Assembly (NCBI RefSeq): GCF_011008565.1
Contig: NZ_JAAIWK010000007.1
Location: forward strand, 1 to 64,000
Direction of reading: 5' to 3'
Length of the DNA: 64,000 nucleotides
Origin: Heyndrickxia ginsengihumi
Lineage (GTDB): Bacteria; Bacillota; Bacilli; Bacillales; Bacillaceae_C
Shown here: piece after piece, positions 1 to 10,677 of the stretch
Layout of the letters: each line of letters opens with the position of its first letter
How positions within the stretch are numbered: the stretch's first letter is position 1
Notes under the pieces: generated by a model
The model's input: the letters and a program-made list of their open reading frames with translations, nothing else
Told to the model about the DNA's origin: nothing
Databases searched by the model: none
Position numbers and translations under genes: made by a program

Positions 1-49
1 TACTGCTACATATTTTTCTTTTTCTGTAAATCGTTTTTTCATAATAAAA

Positions 50-92
50 CACCCCGATTATTATTTTCAAATTGTGTCTAATAATCGGGGTG
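50..92 (-). terminator. Probable rho-independent terminator of rqcH
   Basis: A perfect 14-bp inverted repeat (50-63 against 79-92) with a 15-nt loop. Read on the minus strand it is followed by a T-rich stretch. It lies downstream of rqcH, separated from its stop codon by one copy of a dispersed repeat. The plus-strand side has no T-run, so it most likely serves the minus strand. Confidence 0.6.
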
Positions 93-214
93 CAGTGCAG
101 CACTGCGGGGTCTCACCGATGCCTATCCTCCCGCAGGAGTCTACGTATATTTCCGGAGCTGATTTGTGCAATGTTCGTCTTTAGCTAACCACTTTTGAGT
201 TTTATCCCAGCCTC
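93..214 (-). repeat. Dispersed intergenic repeat, family 1, copy 1
   Basis: The reverse complement of this stretch matches 36082-36200 at roughly 85% by eye over about 115 nt. Both begin GAGGCTGGG and share the internal blocks TTAGCTAAAGAC, CTCCGGAAATA, TGCGGGAGGAT and CATCGGTGAGA. It starts only a few bases after the rqcH stop codon and ends against the terminator hairpin. It shows no coding potential. Confidence 0.75.
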
Positions 215-218
215 TTCG

Positions 219-1928
219 TTAATTTTCTTTCATTGCCAGCACTTTTTCGATATCTGGTGTTACATAAATGGTTTGCTGGTTTTCATAAATGACAAACCCG
301 GGCTTTGAGCCGTTCGGTTTTTTCACATAACGGACTTTTGTATAATCTACTGGAACGGAGCTAGAGTTGCGTGCTTTGCTAAAATATGCCGCTAAATGAG
401 CAGCTTCGGCAATTGTTTCGGAACTTGGATGTTTACTGCGAATGACAACATGTGATCCTGGAATATCTTTTGTATGGAGCCAAATTTCATCACGTGCCGC
501 TACTTTATTTGTTAAATAATCATTTTGTTTATTATTTTTCCCAACTAAAATTTCTGTTCCGTCTGTTGCAATATACTTTTCTAAAATAATTTTTTGTGTT
601 TTTTGTTTTGAAGATTTTCTTTGCTTTTGTTTCATATACCCCTCTTCTGCTAGTTCATCACGAATCTCTTCGATATCTTTTGGAGAGGCATTTTCAAGCT
701 GCTGTAATACATTTTCAAAATATAGAAGCTCTTCTTCGGCTTTGTGTATCTGTTCGACAACAACTGTTTGCGCATGTTTGGCTTTTTGATATTTTGAAAA
801 ATACTGCTGTGCATTTTCGACAGGTGTCTTTCTTGGATCTAACTCAATTGTTATACTGGCACCATTTTCATCATAATAATTCTGTACTTCAATTTGCTTC
901 ATACCTTTTGTCATCGCATAAATATTTGCAGTCAATAATTCACCGTATAATTGAAATTCCTCGGCGTTTTGCGCATATTCTAATGTTTTATGAAGCTTTT
1001 TTATTTTACTTTCATTTTTTTCAATTTCATTTTTCACGAATCTTTCAAGATCATGTCCTTTTTGTTTCACTCTGTCTCTTTCTGCTTTTCCAACATAAAA
1101 GCGATCAAGTAATTCGCTTAATGTGGTAAACGTTTTTGTCTCACCATTAATATGTTCAAGCGGAAAGAAATAGAAAGTTTCCTTTTTCTCATTAACGATC
1201 ATTGTTGGAATTTCCTCATGTGCCTTTATCATGCGAAATATCGTCAAGCATGCATCTGTTAATTGATCGGGATGAGGAAGTTTTGCTCGAAATAGAATTT
1301 CCTTTGCTAATAAAGGAGAGACTCCAGCAAAATGTTCGACAATTTGTTTATCCAGTTTTCCACTATTAAAGTCTAGTGCTTTTAATATATCTTCCTTTGT
1401 GGCTAAAAGCGGATCCTGTTTATGCTGTGCTGGAGGGAAGATATATGTTTGCCCTGGTAAAATCGTGCGATACGTATTTACAGCAGGGGGGACATGCTTA
1501 ATACTATCGAGAATAAGGTTTCGCTCTTTCTCAACTAAAATGATATTACTGTGTCTCCCCATAATTTCTACGAATAGTTGTTTATAAGAAATGTCGCCAA
1601 TTTCATTACGGCCTTTGAATTCAAAAACAATAACGCGATCTAGCCCAATTTGGTATATATCTTCAATGATCGCCCCTTCTAAATGTTTCCTTAGCAGCAT
1701 ACAAAACATTGGTGGATCTTGCGGGTTGTCATATTGTTCATTTGTCAGTTGCACGCGGGCATAGCTTGGATGAGCGGATAACAATAATTTATGATTTTTT
1801 CCATTTGCACGGACAATTATGATTAATTCATTTTGATATGGTTGATGAATTTTATTAATTCTCCCACCTTTTATTGTTTCAGTAAGTTCCTTCGTAATGG
1901 CTCTAGTAAATAATCCATCAAATGACAT
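219..1928 (-). CDS. rqcH: Ribosome quality control protein RqcH (NFACT family, YloA/FbpA)
   Basis: RqcH binds 50S subunits with stalled peptidyl-tRNA and recruits tRNA-Ala to add C-terminal alanine tails that mark nascent chains for degradation. The 569-residue product has an N-terminal NFACT-N region opening MSFDG, a charged coiled-coil middle (about 285-430), a Lys-rich linker, and a C-terminal NFACT-R domain (about 455-560) containing [14 protein letters not shown]. Its length matches B. subtilis RqcH (about 570). A TTG five codons upstream (1943) is also open, but the SD-like GAGGA overlaps it, and the family N-terminus begins at MSFDG, so the ATG ending at 1928 is preferred. The gene is monocistronic and diverges from the Ca2+-ATPase gene. 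Confidence 0.95.
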   Translation of the reverse strand: MSFDGLFTRAITKELTETIKGGRINKIHQPYQNELIIIVRANGKNHKLLLSAHPSYARVQLTNEQYDNPQDPPMFCMLLRKHLEGAIIEDIYQIGLDRVIVFEFKGRNEIGDISYKQLFVEIMGRHSNIILVEKERNLILDSIKHVPPAVNTYRTILPGQTYIFPPAQHKQDPLLATKEDILKALDFNSGKLDKQIVEHFAGVSPLLAKEILFRAKLPHPDQLTDACLTIFRMIKAHEEIPTMIVNEKKETFYFFPLEHINGETKTFTTLSELLDRFYVGKAERDRVKQKGHDLERFVKNEIEKNESKIKKLHKTLEYAQNAEEFQLYGELLTANIYAMTKGMKQIEVQNYYDENGASITIELDPRKTPVENAQQYFSKYQKAKHAQTVVVEQIHKAEEELLYFENVLQQLENASPKDIEEIRDELAEEGYMKQKQRKSSKQKTQKIILEKYIATDGTEILVGKNNKQNDYLTNKVAARDEIWLHTKDIPGSHVVIRSKHPSSETIAEAAHLAAYFSKARNSSSVPVDYTKVRYVKKPNGSKPGFVIYENQQTIYVTPDIEKVLAMKEN

Positions 1929-2094
1929 TGTCACATTCCTCAATTCTATACTATCAACGGATCAATATATACCGTCTGTATTGTTTATAGTTTGTACGAT
2001 AATCTTTCTAAATTATATCATTTTTTGGGACGAGGCTGAATATCTTGCTATTAAGACGATAACTTGGTTGTAGTTAGAGGAGAGGGTAATTACA

Positions 2095-4773
2095 ATGATG
2101 TTCCATGAAATGAACAAGGAAAATGTAGAAAAAGCATTAAAAACAAATGTACAAACAGGCCTATCGACCGATGAAGTAGAAAAGAGAAGAAGGCAAGTTG
2201 GGGATAATGTTCTTGATGAGGGAGAAAAAGAGTCAGCTCTCGTCCTTTTTATTAGTCAATTTAAAGACTTTATGACGATTGTATTGCTAGCTGCCACTTT
2301 AATTTCAGGATTTTTAGGAGAATATATTGATGCGATTGCGATCATCGCAATTGTCCTTATTAATGGATTTCTTGGCTTTTTCCAAGAACGCCGGGCAGAA
2401 AAATCACTGCAAGCGTTAAAAGAGCTCTCCGCGCCTCAAGTAGTAGTTCGTCGTGATGGTCAGTGGATGAAAATCCCGTCAAAAGAAGTCACGGTTGGTG
2501 ATGTTGTAAAATTTGAAAGTGGTGATCGCATTGGTGCCGATGTCAGAATTATCGAAGCCAATAATTTAGAAATAGAAGAATCAGCTTTAACTGGTGAATC
2601 TATTCCATCACCAAAAAGCAGTGATCCCCTTACGCAAGAGCATCCTAGTCTAGGAGATTTGAATAATATGGCCTTTATGGGCACGATGGTAACAAGAGGA
2701 AACGGTATTGGTATCGTGACAGGTATTGGTATGAAAACTGCAATGGGTGAAATTGCGGACATGATTCAAAACGCGGAAACATTAACAACTCCTTTGCAAA
2801 GGAGATTGGAGCAATTAGGGAAAATATTAATTGTTGTTGCCCTCTTACTGACATTGCTTGTTGTTCTTGTCGGTGTATGGCATGGTCATGACATATATAC
2901 AATGTTTTTAGCTGGGGTTTCCCTAGCAGTGGCTGCTATTCCAGAAGGATTACCGGCAATTGTTACAATCGCTTTATCATTAGGTGTCCAAAGAATGATT
3001 CGTAAAAATGCAATCGTCCGTAAATTGCCTGCAGTCGAGACATTAGGCTGTGCTTCTGTTATTTGTTCAGATAAGACAGGGACGATGACACAAAATAAAA
3101 TGACCGTAACCCATTTATGGAGCGGTGGTCACACATGGCAAGTTTCAGGTACAGGCTATCAGCCGGAAGGAAGTTTTTATAAAGAAGATACAGAAATCAA
3201 CCCTATTAAAGAAAAAAGCGTGTACCAGTTATTAACATTTGGTCTTTTATGTAATCATGCTGAATTAAAGCTGAAAGATAAAGAGTATGTTGTTGATGGG
3301 GACCCGACAGAAGGAGCGTTACTCGTGTCCGCCTTAAAGGCTGGTTTAACAAGAGAAGTATTGCTGAAGCAATTTGCAATTGAGCAGGAATTTCCTTTTG
3401 ACTCTACAAGGAAAATGATGAGTATGGTCATTAAAGATCAACATGGTAAACGGTTCGTAATTACAAAAGGTGCTCCAGATGTATTGTTAAATATAAGTAA
3501 ATCAGTCTTGTGGAACAATCGCGAACAATTGCTCACACAAGAGTATCAGCGCAATGTCCAACAAGCTATTGAGTCTTTAGCATCGCAAGCGTTAAGAACA
3601 ATTGCTATCGCTTTTAAACCACTTAAAGATTATGACGTCATTGCTGATGAGAACGCTGCAGAGAAAGATTTAATTCTGATTGGTATCCAAGGAATGATTG
3701 ACCCTCCTCGACCTGAAGTGAGACAAGCAATTAAAGAATGTAAGGAAGCAGGAATTAAAACGGTCATGATTACTGGTGATCATCTCATTACAGCAAAAGC
3801 AATTGCCAAGCAGCTTGGTATTTTGCAGCATCATAAAAAGGTGATCGACGGACAAACACTTAATCAAATGAGTGTAGACGAACTAGAGGATGTTATTGAT
3901 GATATCTCTGTTTTTGCCCGTGTTTCACCGGATCATAAACTTAAAATCGTTAAAGCCTTTCAAAATCGTGGGCATATTGTGGCGATGACAGGTGATGGGA
4001 TAAATGACGCTCCGGCCATCAAAACATCTGATATCGGTATCTCAATGGGGATAACGGGAACGGATGTTGCAAAAGAAGCCTCTTCATTAATTTTATTGGA
4101 CGACAATTTTGCCACAATAAAATCAGCAATTAAGGAAGGTAGAAATATCTATGAAAATATTCGCAAGTTTGTACGTTACTTACTAGCCTCCAATGTGGGA
4201 GAAATTTTAGTTATGTTATTTGCCATGTTATTGTCCTTGCCTTTACCAGTAATTCCAATTCAAATTCTTTGGGTCAATCTAGTGACAGATGGACTTCCAG
4301 CTATGGCGCTCGGTTTAGATCAACCAGAAGAAAATGTGATGAAAAGAAAGCCAAGACATCCAAAAGAAGGAGTATTTGCAAGGAGATTAGGATGGAAAGT
4401 GGTGTCGAGAGGTTTCTTGATTGGTATCGTTACATTAGTTGCTTTTATGACGATCTATTATCAAAACACAGACAATTTAGCATACGCCCAAACTGTTGCA
4501 TTCGCTACATTAGTGTTAGCGCAATTGATTCATGTATTTGATTGCCGCAGTGAACATTCTGTATTAGCACGTAATCCGTTTGGCAATATGTATTTAGTAA
4601 TGGCAGTTTTATCATCAATTTTATTAATGCTCGTTGTGATTTACGTACCGTTATTCCAGCCAATATTCCATACGCTCCCGATTCAGCCGAAAGATTGGCT
4701 TCTCATTATTTGCTTGAGTATGATTCCAACGTTTTTATTAGCAGGAACATTTTATTTAAGAAAAAAGGCATAA
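2095..4773 (+). CDS. yloB: Calcium-transporting P-type (P2A) ATPase
   Basis: A membrane pump expected to couple ATP hydrolysis to Ca2+ export. In B. subtilis the homologue YloB is Ca2+-transporting and sporulation-associated. The 892 residues carry the P-ATPase hallmarks: actuator TGES near residue 165, PEGLPA in TM4 (about 283), the phosphorylated Asp in SDKTGT (about D326), KGAP in the nucleotide-binding domain, and TGDGINDAP (about 632). NLVTDGLPA in TM6 supplies the usual P2A Ca2+ ligands. An N-terminal cation-ATPase domain and a four-helix C-terminal domain complete the architecture. The SD GAGGAGAGG precedes the first of two adjacent ATGs. A strong terminator follows. Confidence 0.95.
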   Translation: MMFHEMNKENVEKALKTNVQTGLSTDEVEKRRRQVGDNVLDEGEKESALVLFISQFKDFMTIVLLAATLISGFLGEYIDAIAIIAIVLINGFLGFFQERRAEKSLQALKELSAPQVVVRRDGQWMKIPSKEVTVGDVVKFESGDRIGADVRIIEANNLEIEESALTGESIPSPKSSDPLTQEHPSLGDLNNMAFMGTMVTRGNGIGIVTGIGMKTAMGEIADMIQNAETLTTPLQRRLEQLGKILIVVALLLTLLVVLVGVWHGHDIYTMFLAGVSLAVAAIPEGLPAIVTIALSLGVQRMIRKNAIVRKLPAVETLGCASVICSDKTGTMTQNKMTVTHLWSGGHTWQVSGTGYQPEGSFYKEDTEINPIKEKSVYQLLTFGLLCNHAELKLKDKEYVVDGDPTEGALLVSALKAGLTREVLLKQFAIEQEFPFDSTRKMMSMVIKDQHGKRFVITKGAPDVLLNISKSVLWNNREQLLTQEYQRNVQQAIESLASQALRTIAIAFKPLKDYDVIADENAAEKDLILIGIQGMIDPPRPEVRQAIKECKEAGIKTVMITGDHLITAKAIAKQLGILQHHKKVIDGQTLNQMSVDELEDVIDDISVFARVSPDHKLKIVKAFQNRGHIVAMTGDGINDAPAIKTSDIGISMGITGTDVAKEASSLILLDDNFATIKSAIKEGRNIYENIRKFVRYLLASNVGEILVMLFAMLLSLPLPVIPIQILWVNLVTDGLPAMALGLDQPEENVMKRKPRHPKEGVFARRLGWKVVSRGFLIGIVTLVAFMTIYYQNTDNLAYAQTVAFATLVLAQLIHVFDCRSEHSVLARNPFGNMYLVMAVLSSILLMLVVIYVPLFQPIFHTLPIQPKDWLLIICLSMIPTFLLAGTFYLRKKA

Positions 4774-4789
4774 CTTATGCTATAATCTT

Positions 4790-4826
4790 AAAGGTAATAG
4801 AGTCGTTCTCTATTACCTTTATTTTG
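4790..4826 (+). terminator. Rho-independent terminator of yloB
   Basis: A perfect 13-bp stem (4790-4802 against 4808-4820) with a 5-nt loop is followed by ATTTTGTTTG. It lies 17 nt past the ATPase stop codon and separates that gene from yloC. Confidence 0.9.
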
Positions 4827-4880
4827 TTTGTAGCATCAAGTATTATAAGAGAAAGTTCGTTCTCGATTGGACGTGATCTA

Positions 4881-5756
4881 ATGGTTTTAAGTATGACTGG
4901 TTTCGGACGAAGCCATAAAGCATTTGCTAGTAGTCAAGTGACAGTTGAAATGAAATCTGTTAATCATAGATTTTGTGAATTTCAAATGAGGATGCCGAAG
5001 CAATTATTCAAAATCGAAGATAGGCTAAAAAAGGCAATCAGCAAGTATATTAAAAGAGGCCGCGTAGATGTTTTTATCACAATTACCGGTGAAGGTTTAA
5101 TGAAGCGGCGATTACATATTGATTGGGAACTATTGGATGAGTTTCATCAATTTTTAGGGAATGTCCAACGTAAATATGGAATTACATCGAAATTAAGTTT
5201 AAATGAGTTATTAAATCATGAAGATTTAGTTACAATAGAAGAAATAGAAGAAGGAAATGAGGAAATAGAATTAATTGTATTAGAGGCAGTAACCGAAGCT
5301 GCGGCACAATTAAAAAGCATGCGAGAAAAAGAAGGACTCGAACTGCAAAAAGATTTACAAACGCAGCTTATGCTTTTTGAAAATTGTTTGCTGCAAATAA
5401 AGGAAAATTCTAATAATGTAACGGATACATATAAATCAAAGCTTGAAAAGAGAATTCTAGAATTTACCAATGGTTTCATTGATGAACAAAGGATACTCCA
5501 GGAAGTTGCAATTTTTACCGATAAAGCTGATATCCATGAAGAAATTACAAGATTAGATAGCCATATTTTGCAATTTAGACATACGTTGGATCTACAAGAA
5601 CCGATTGGAAGGAAGCTTGACTTCATGATACAAGAGATGAATCGTGAAGTGAATACGATTGGTTCTAAAGCAAATCATTCTGATATTTCAAAAGCTGTTG
5701 TAGACTTAAAAACAATATTAGAAAAAATGCGTGAACAAGTGCAAAATATTGAGTGA
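4881..5756 (+). CDS. yloC: YicC/YloC family endoribonuclease
   Basis: A YicC-type RNA-cleaving protein; members of this family are implicated in small-RNA and mRNA turnover. The 291-residue product opens MVLSMTGFGRS, the usual YicC N-terminus, has KSVNHRF and RGRVDVFI in the N-terminal domain, and ends with the conserved DUF1732 segment containing EPIGRKLDF, QEMNREVNTIGSKA and EKMREQVQNIE. The open frame extends upstream through the yloB terminator, so the start was set at 4881 from family alignment and length. The SD there is weak. It precedes remA-gmk-rpoZ, as in B. subtilis. Confidence 0.92.
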   Translation: MVLSMTGFGRSHKAFASSQVTVEMKSVNHRFCEFQMRMPKQLFKIEDRLKKAISKYIKRGRVDVFITITGEGLMKRRLHIDWELLDEFHQFLGNVQRKYGITSKLSLNELLNHEDLVTIEEIEEGNEEIELIVLEAVTEAAAQLKSMREKEGLELQKDLQTQLMLFENCLLQIKENSNNVTDTYKSKLEKRILEFTNGFIDEQRILQEVAIFTDKADIHEEITRLDSHILQFRHTLDLQEPIGRKLDFMIQEMNREVNTIGSKANHSDISKAVVDLKTILEKMREQVQNIE

Positions 5757-5841
5757 CCACCATGAAATGAAGGGCTCTGTTAATAATTTGCAAAGCCTTA
5801 GATAGATAAAAAACATGAATGGTGAGTGGGAGATGATTTAG

Positions 5842-6102
5842 TTGGTAAACCTTGTTAATATAGGATTTGGAAATATTGTTTCAGCAAATCGCATTATCTC
5901 AATCGTCAGCCCAGAATCTGCACCAATTAAACGTGTGATTCAAGACGCACGCGATCGAGGCAGTTTAATCGACGCTACATATGGAAGAAGAACTCGTGCT
6001 GTTGTTATCATGGATAGCGGACATGTTATTTTGTCAGCTGTACAGCCTGAAACAGTCGCACACCGATTAATGGATAAAGAAGAATCAAGCGAGGAGGTTT
6101 AA
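5842..6102 (+). CDS. remA: Extracellular matrix regulatory protein RemA
   Basis: RemA is a small DNA-binding activator of biofilm matrix operons and osmoprotection genes in B. subtilis. The 86 residues contain the near-invariant [28 protein letters not shown] and [12 protein letters not shown] blocks and end with an acidic tail. A TTG start at 5842 is forced: the in-frame codon immediately upstream is a stop (ATG ATT TAG TTG). GGGAG sits about 9 nt before it. gmk begins 6 nt after the stop codon, so remA and gmk are probably co-transcribed. Confidence 0.93.
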   Translation: MVNLVNIGFGNIVSANRIISIVSPESAPIKRVIQDARDRGSLIDATYGRRTRAVVIMDSGHVILSAVQPETVAHRLMDKEESSEEV

Positions 6103-6723
<621 letters not shown>

Positions 6724-6725
6724 TT

Positions 6726-6920
6726 ATGTTATATCCATCAATTGACAATTTATTAAAAATTATTGACTCAAAATATTCATTAGTGACAGTTGCTGCAAAG
6801 CGTGCCCGTGATTTACAGGAAAATGGAAATGAAACGTTAGATCATTATGTTTCAGATAAATATGTTGGTAAAGCACTGGAAGAAATTAATGCTGGGACGC
6901 TTCGTATTAAGGAAGACTAA
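6726..6920 (+). CDS. rpoZ: DNA-directed RNA polymerase omega subunit
   Basis: The small omega subunit assists assembly and stability of core RNA polymerase by cradling the beta-prime C-terminus. The 64-residue protein begins [10 protein letters not shown] and contains the family core [15 protein letters not shown], followed by KPxG-region equivalents and the EIN-GTL segment. It starts 3 nt after the gmk stop codon with a GGAGG inside the gmk 3' end. A terminator follows directly, closing the remA-gmk-rpoZ unit. Confidence 0.95.
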   Translation: MLYPSIDNLLKIIDSKYSLVTVAAKRARDLQENGNETLDHYVSDKYVGKALEEINAGTLRIKED

Positions 6921-6926
6921 AACTTC

Positions 6927-6957
6927 GGGCCTGACCCTTTAGGATCAGCCCTTTTTC
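6927..6957 (+). terminator. Rho-independent terminator of rpoZ
   Basis: GGGC-TGA-CC pairs with GGATCAGCCC (one bulge) around a short loop, followed by CTTTTTCTT. It begins 6 nt after the rpoZ stop codon. Confidence 0.75.
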
Positions 6958-7042
6958 TTATATATTGAGTAAAAATATGAGAGACATTACTTAAATACTT
7001 GTATTGAGTGCTAGAGATAAAATGTGATGGGGGATTTATGAA

Positions 7043-8251
7043 ATGCTTGGAAAAAACATCTTACTATGCGTTACAGGAGGCATTGCTGTTTATAAAGCTG
7101 CTGCACTAACAAGTAAATTAGTACAAGCAGGAGCTCAAGTGAAAGTTATTATGACGGAATCGGCATGTCATTTTGTTTCACCATTAACCTTTCAAGCGCT
7201 TTCTAGAAATGATGTATATACGAATACTTTTGATGAAAAGCATCCCGAAAAAATCGCTCATATTGATTTAGCCGATTGGGCTGACCTTATTTTAGTCGCA
7301 CCTGCTACTGCAAATATCATAGGAAAAATGGCAAATGGTATTGCTGACGACATGGTGACGACAACAATTCTAGCTAGTACTGCCCCGGTCTGGCTTGCAC
7401 CTGCTATGAATGTACATATGTATGACCATCCTGCTGTTCAGCAAAATATTTCAACCCTTCATCAATTTGGCTATCAATTTATTGAACCGAGTGAAGGTTA
7501 TTTAGCTTGCGGATATGTTGGGAAAGGAAGATTGGAAGAGCCAGAAAAAATAGTAGATATTGTTTCAAATTTTTTTCGCTCTGATACGAAACCGTTAAAA
7601 GGGAAAACGATACTTATTACCGCTGGGCCTACAATTGAAAAGATTGATCCTGTTCGCTATATTACGAATCGTTCTTCAGGAAAAATGGGTTTTGCATTAG
7701 CAGAGGAAGCCGCAAAAATGGGTGCTAATGTTCTGCTTATTACTAGTGTTGAAACATTGCCTATTCCAAACGGTGTTCAATGTATTAAAATCCGAAGTGC
7801 TAATGATATGTACGAAGCAGTAATGAAACATTACAAACAAGCTGACATTGTTATAAAAAGCGCAGCTGTAGCTGATTATACGCCAGCGCTGGTATTTGAA
7901 CAAAAAATGAAGAAAAAAGATGGAGAACTCACATTACGCTTAGAACGAACAAAAGATATTTTAAAAGAATTAGGTAGGAAAGCTGACAAGCCTTTTTTAG
8001 TTGGGTTTGCTGCAGAAACGGAAAATGTGGATACCTACGCCCAACAAAAACTAATTAAAAAGAATGCAGATATGATTGTGGCGAATAATGTAAGCCAAAC
8101 GGGAGCAGGATTTGCCGGTGATACTAATATTGTGACCATTTTTAAAAGAGATGGTTCAAGCGTTCCATTACCGTTGTTATCTAAAAATGAAACGGCACAA
8201 CATATTTTAAAAGAAATTTGTAAAACATTGGAAAAGGACTGTCGGAAATGA
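7043..8251 (+). CDS. coaBC: Bifunctional phosphopantothenoylcysteine decarboxylase/synthetase CoaBC
   Basis: Carries out two coenzyme A steps: CTP-dependent coupling of cysteine to 4'-phosphopantothenate (CoaB) and FMN-dependent decarboxylation (CoaC). The 402 residues split into an N-terminal flavoprotein (1-180; GGIAVYKA, HIDLADWAD with the catalytic His, PAMN, and the ACGYVGKGRL active-site Cys) and a C-terminal synthetase (from about 186; ITAGPTIEKIDPVRYITN and RSSGKMG). It overlaps priA by 4 nt (ATGA), so translation is probably coupled. A GGGGG-type SD precedes the ATG. Confidence 0.96.
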   Translation: MLGKNILLCVTGGIAVYKAAALTSKLVQAGAQVKVIMTESACHFVSPLTFQALSRNDVYTNTFDEKHPEKIAHIDLADWADLILVAPATANIIGKMANGIADDMVTTTILASTAPVWLAPAMNVHMYDHPAVQQNISTLHQFGYQFIEPSEGYLACGYVGKGRLEEPEKIVDIVSNFFRSDTKPLKGKTILITAGPTIEKIDPVRYITNRSSGKMGFALAEEAAKMGANVLLITSVETLPIPNGVQCIKIRSANDMYEAVMKHYKQADIVIKSAAVADYTPALVFEQKMKKKDGELTLRLERTKDILKELGRKADKPFLVGFAAETENVDTYAQQKLIKKNADMIVANNVSQTGAGFAGDTNIVTIFKRDGSSVPLPLLSKNETAQHILKEICKTLEKDCRK

Positions 8252-10653
8252 ACATTGCCAGTGTGATTGTAGACATTCCAAGTATGCAAGTTGATAAAAT
8301 GTTTGATTATTTAATTCCTGAAAAGTGGAAGGAGACGATCCAACCTGGTATGCGTGTCATCGTACCATTTGGGCCCCGCAAGATTCAGGGATATGTCATT
8401 CAAATAAAACAAGAATCTCAGTTTAATAAGTTACGGGAAATTATTGAGCCACAGGATTTACTTCCTGTATTAAATGAAGAATTATTAGAACTCGGCAACT
8501 GGCTTACATCGGAAACGTTATGTTTGAAAATATCTGCATATCAGGCGATGCTTCCTGCTGCAATGAAGGCAAAATACGAAAAAATCATTAGAAGACTAGA
8601 TGGGTCGCAAAATGACGTATTAGATAAGTTGTTTGGCGCGAAGGAAGAAATTGATTGGCAAGAGGCGGAGACGAGAAATATACTTGCTGATTTACAAAGA
8701 GAAGTGAAAAAAGGAACGGCAGAGGTTGTCTATGTTGTAAAAAACAAAGCTAAAAAGAAAACGGTCAGAATCATTTCATGTCCTCTTTCACACTCAGATT
8801 TAATAACAGCAATTGATTCGTTATCAAAGCGGGCAATGAAGCAAAAAGATATTTTGCAATTTTTTTTAGAACATCCAAATACAAAAATTGCAGCTACAGA
8901 TCTTATTCAACAAACAGCAACCTCACAAAGTACGATAAAAGCTTTAATTCAAAAAGGACAACTCCGTGAAACACAAGAAGAAATGTATCGTGATCCTTAC
9001 GAAGATCGTATCTTTCAGCAAACTGCGCCCCTTAAGCTTACAGATGAACAAAAAACAGCCATTTCTCCAATATTACAGTCTATTAAAGATAGAAAAAGTG
9101 AAACCTTTTTATTGTATGGTGTCACTGGAAGCGGAAAAACAGAGATTTATTTGCAATCTATTCAAAGGGTGATTGAAGAGGGGAAAGAAGCGATTGTACT
9201 TGTACCAGAAATTTCTTTGACCCCGCAAATGGTCAATCGCTTTAAAAGTCGCTTTGGCAAAGATGTTGCCGTATTACATAGCGGTCTATCCGTTGGTGAA
9301 AAATATGATGAGTGGCGGAAGATTGTGCGAAAGGAGGCAAAGGTTGTAGTAGGGGCAAGATCTGCAATTTTTGCACCTTTTGAAAATATCGGCATTATTA
9401 TTATTGACGAAGAACATGAAAATAGTTATAAACAAGAAGATAATCCACGCTATCATGCACGGGACGTTGCAATTTACAGAAGTAAGAGACATCAATGTCC
9501 TGTTATTTTAGGCAGTGCCACCCCTGCTTTAGAGTCATTTGCCCGCGCACAGAAGGGGGTCTATACGCTGCTTACAATGAGTAAACGTATGAACAACCAT
9601 GAACTTCCCCATGTATCGATTGTAGATATGAGAGAAGAATTGCGAAAAGGCAATCGTTCCATGTTTTCTGAGGAATTATTTACAAAGCTAAGAGAGAGGA
9701 TTGAAAAGAAAGAGCAGACAGTGCTGCTTTTAAATAAAAGAGGCCATTCTTCATTTGTTATGTGCCGTGACTGTGGCTATGTTTTGCAATGTCCAAACTG
9801 CGATATTTCTTTAACGTATCACCGCCATACAAATCAAATGAGATGTCACTATTGTGGCTTTGAAACATATGTCCCGAATACTTGCCCAGAGTGTCAAAGT
9901 GAGCATATTCGCTATTTTGGTACTGGTACGCAAAAAGTGGAGGAAGAACTTGGAAAGCTTTTGCCGGAAGCAAGAGTGATTAGGATGGACGTCGATACAA
10001 CGAGCAGAAAAGGTGCACACGAAAAACTGTTAAAAGCATTTGAAGACGGTGAAGCAGATATTTTATTAGGAACACAGATGATTGCAAAAGGCTTGGACTT
10101 TCCAAATATTACACTTGTCGGTGTCCTAAATGCTGATACAAGTTTACATTTGCCGGATTTTCGTGCTTCAGAAAAAACGTTTCAATTGTTGACACAAGTG
10201 AGCGGACGAGCTGGCCGTCATGAATTAACCGGTGAAGTTGTTATCCAAACATATACACCTGAGCATTATAGTATTGAATTAGCAGGAAAACAAAACTATG
10301 ATAATTTCTATCGTCAAGAAATGGTTATGAGAAAAATGGGATTGTACCCACCTTTTTACTATTTGACTTTAATCACGATCAGCCATGAAAACTTAATGAA
10401 AACAATATCAGTAACTGATAAAATTACAAGTTTTTTAAAATCACGATTATCTGAGCAAACAACAGTATTAGGACCAGCATCATCACCGATTCCGCGTATC
10501 AAAAATAGATATCGATATCAATGTTTGATAAAATACAAACGAGAACCAAACCTAAAAGAAACATTACAAATGATATTAGAGCACTATCAACAGCAAATTG
10601 CTTCAGAAGGATTAAGTATAGCAATTGATATGAATCCTTTTATCATGATGTAG
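8248..10653 (+). CDS. priA: Primosomal replication restart helicase PriA
   Basis: A 3'-5' superfamily 2 helicase that recognises repaired or stalled forks and reloads the replicative helicase. The 801 residues contain an N-terminal 3'-binding domain, Walker A GVTGSGKTE, the DEEH box in IIDEEHENSYKQ, and GSATPALES. The characteristic zinc-binding insertion has paired cysteines: CRDCGY, CPNC, CHYCGF and CPEC. Helicase motifs follow (GTQMIAKGLDFPN, QVSGRAGR). Its start overlaps the coaBC stop codon. def follows after 15-24 nt. Confidence 0.97.
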   Translation: MNIASVIVDIPSMQVDKMFDYLIPEKWKETIQPGMRVIVPFGPRKIQGYVIQIKQESQFNKLREIIEPQDLLPVLNEELLELGNWLTSETLCLKISAYQAMLPAAMKAKYEKIIRRLDGSQNDVLDKLFGAKEEIDWQEAETRNILADLQREVKKGTAEVVYVVKNKAKKKTVRIISCPLSHSDLITAIDSLSKRAMKQKDILQFFLEHPNTKIAATDLIQQTATSQSTIKALIQKGQLRETQEEMYRDPYEDRIFQQTAPLKLTDEQKTAISPILQSIKDRKSETFLLYGVTGSGKTEIYLQSIQRVIEEGKEAIVLVPEISLTPQMVNRFKSRFGKDVAVLHSGLSVGEKYDEWRKIVRKEAKVVVGARSAIFAPFENIGIIIIDEEHENSYKQEDNPRYHARDVAIYRSKRHQCPVILGSATPALESFARAQKGVYTLLTMSKRMNNHELPHVSIVDMREELRKGNRSMFSEELFTKLRERIEKKEQTVLLLNKRGHSSFVMCRDCGYVLQCPNCDISLTYHRHTNQMRCHYCGFETYVPNTCPECQSEHIRYFGTGTQKVEEELGKLLPEARVIRMDVDTTSRKGAHEKLLKAFEDGEADILLGTQMIAKGLDFPNITLVGVLNADTSLHLPDFRASEKTFQLLTQVSGRAGRHELTGEVVIQTYTPEHYSIELAGKQNYDNFYRQEMVMRKMGLYPPFYYLTLITISHENLMKTISVTDKITSFLKSRLSEQTTVLGPASSPIPRIKNRYRYQCLIKYKREPNLKETLQMILEHYQQQIASEGLSIAIDMNPFIMM

Positions 10654-10677
10654 ATTAAAGAGAAACGAGTGAGAACG

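Noticed and set aside
596-1129. 177-codon frame opposite rqcH
   Set aside because: Antisense shadow of a well-supported gene. The Phe/Leu/His-rich composition is typical of reverse reading of A/T-rich coding sequence.
1929-1943. Upstream TTG start for rqcH
   Set aside because: It overlaps the SD-like GAGGA, and family proteins start at MSFDG five codons later.
2029-2050. GGGACGAGGCTGA resembling the family-1 repeat end
   Set aside because: Only about 10 nt match and no internal family-1 sequence follows, so I do not call it a copy.
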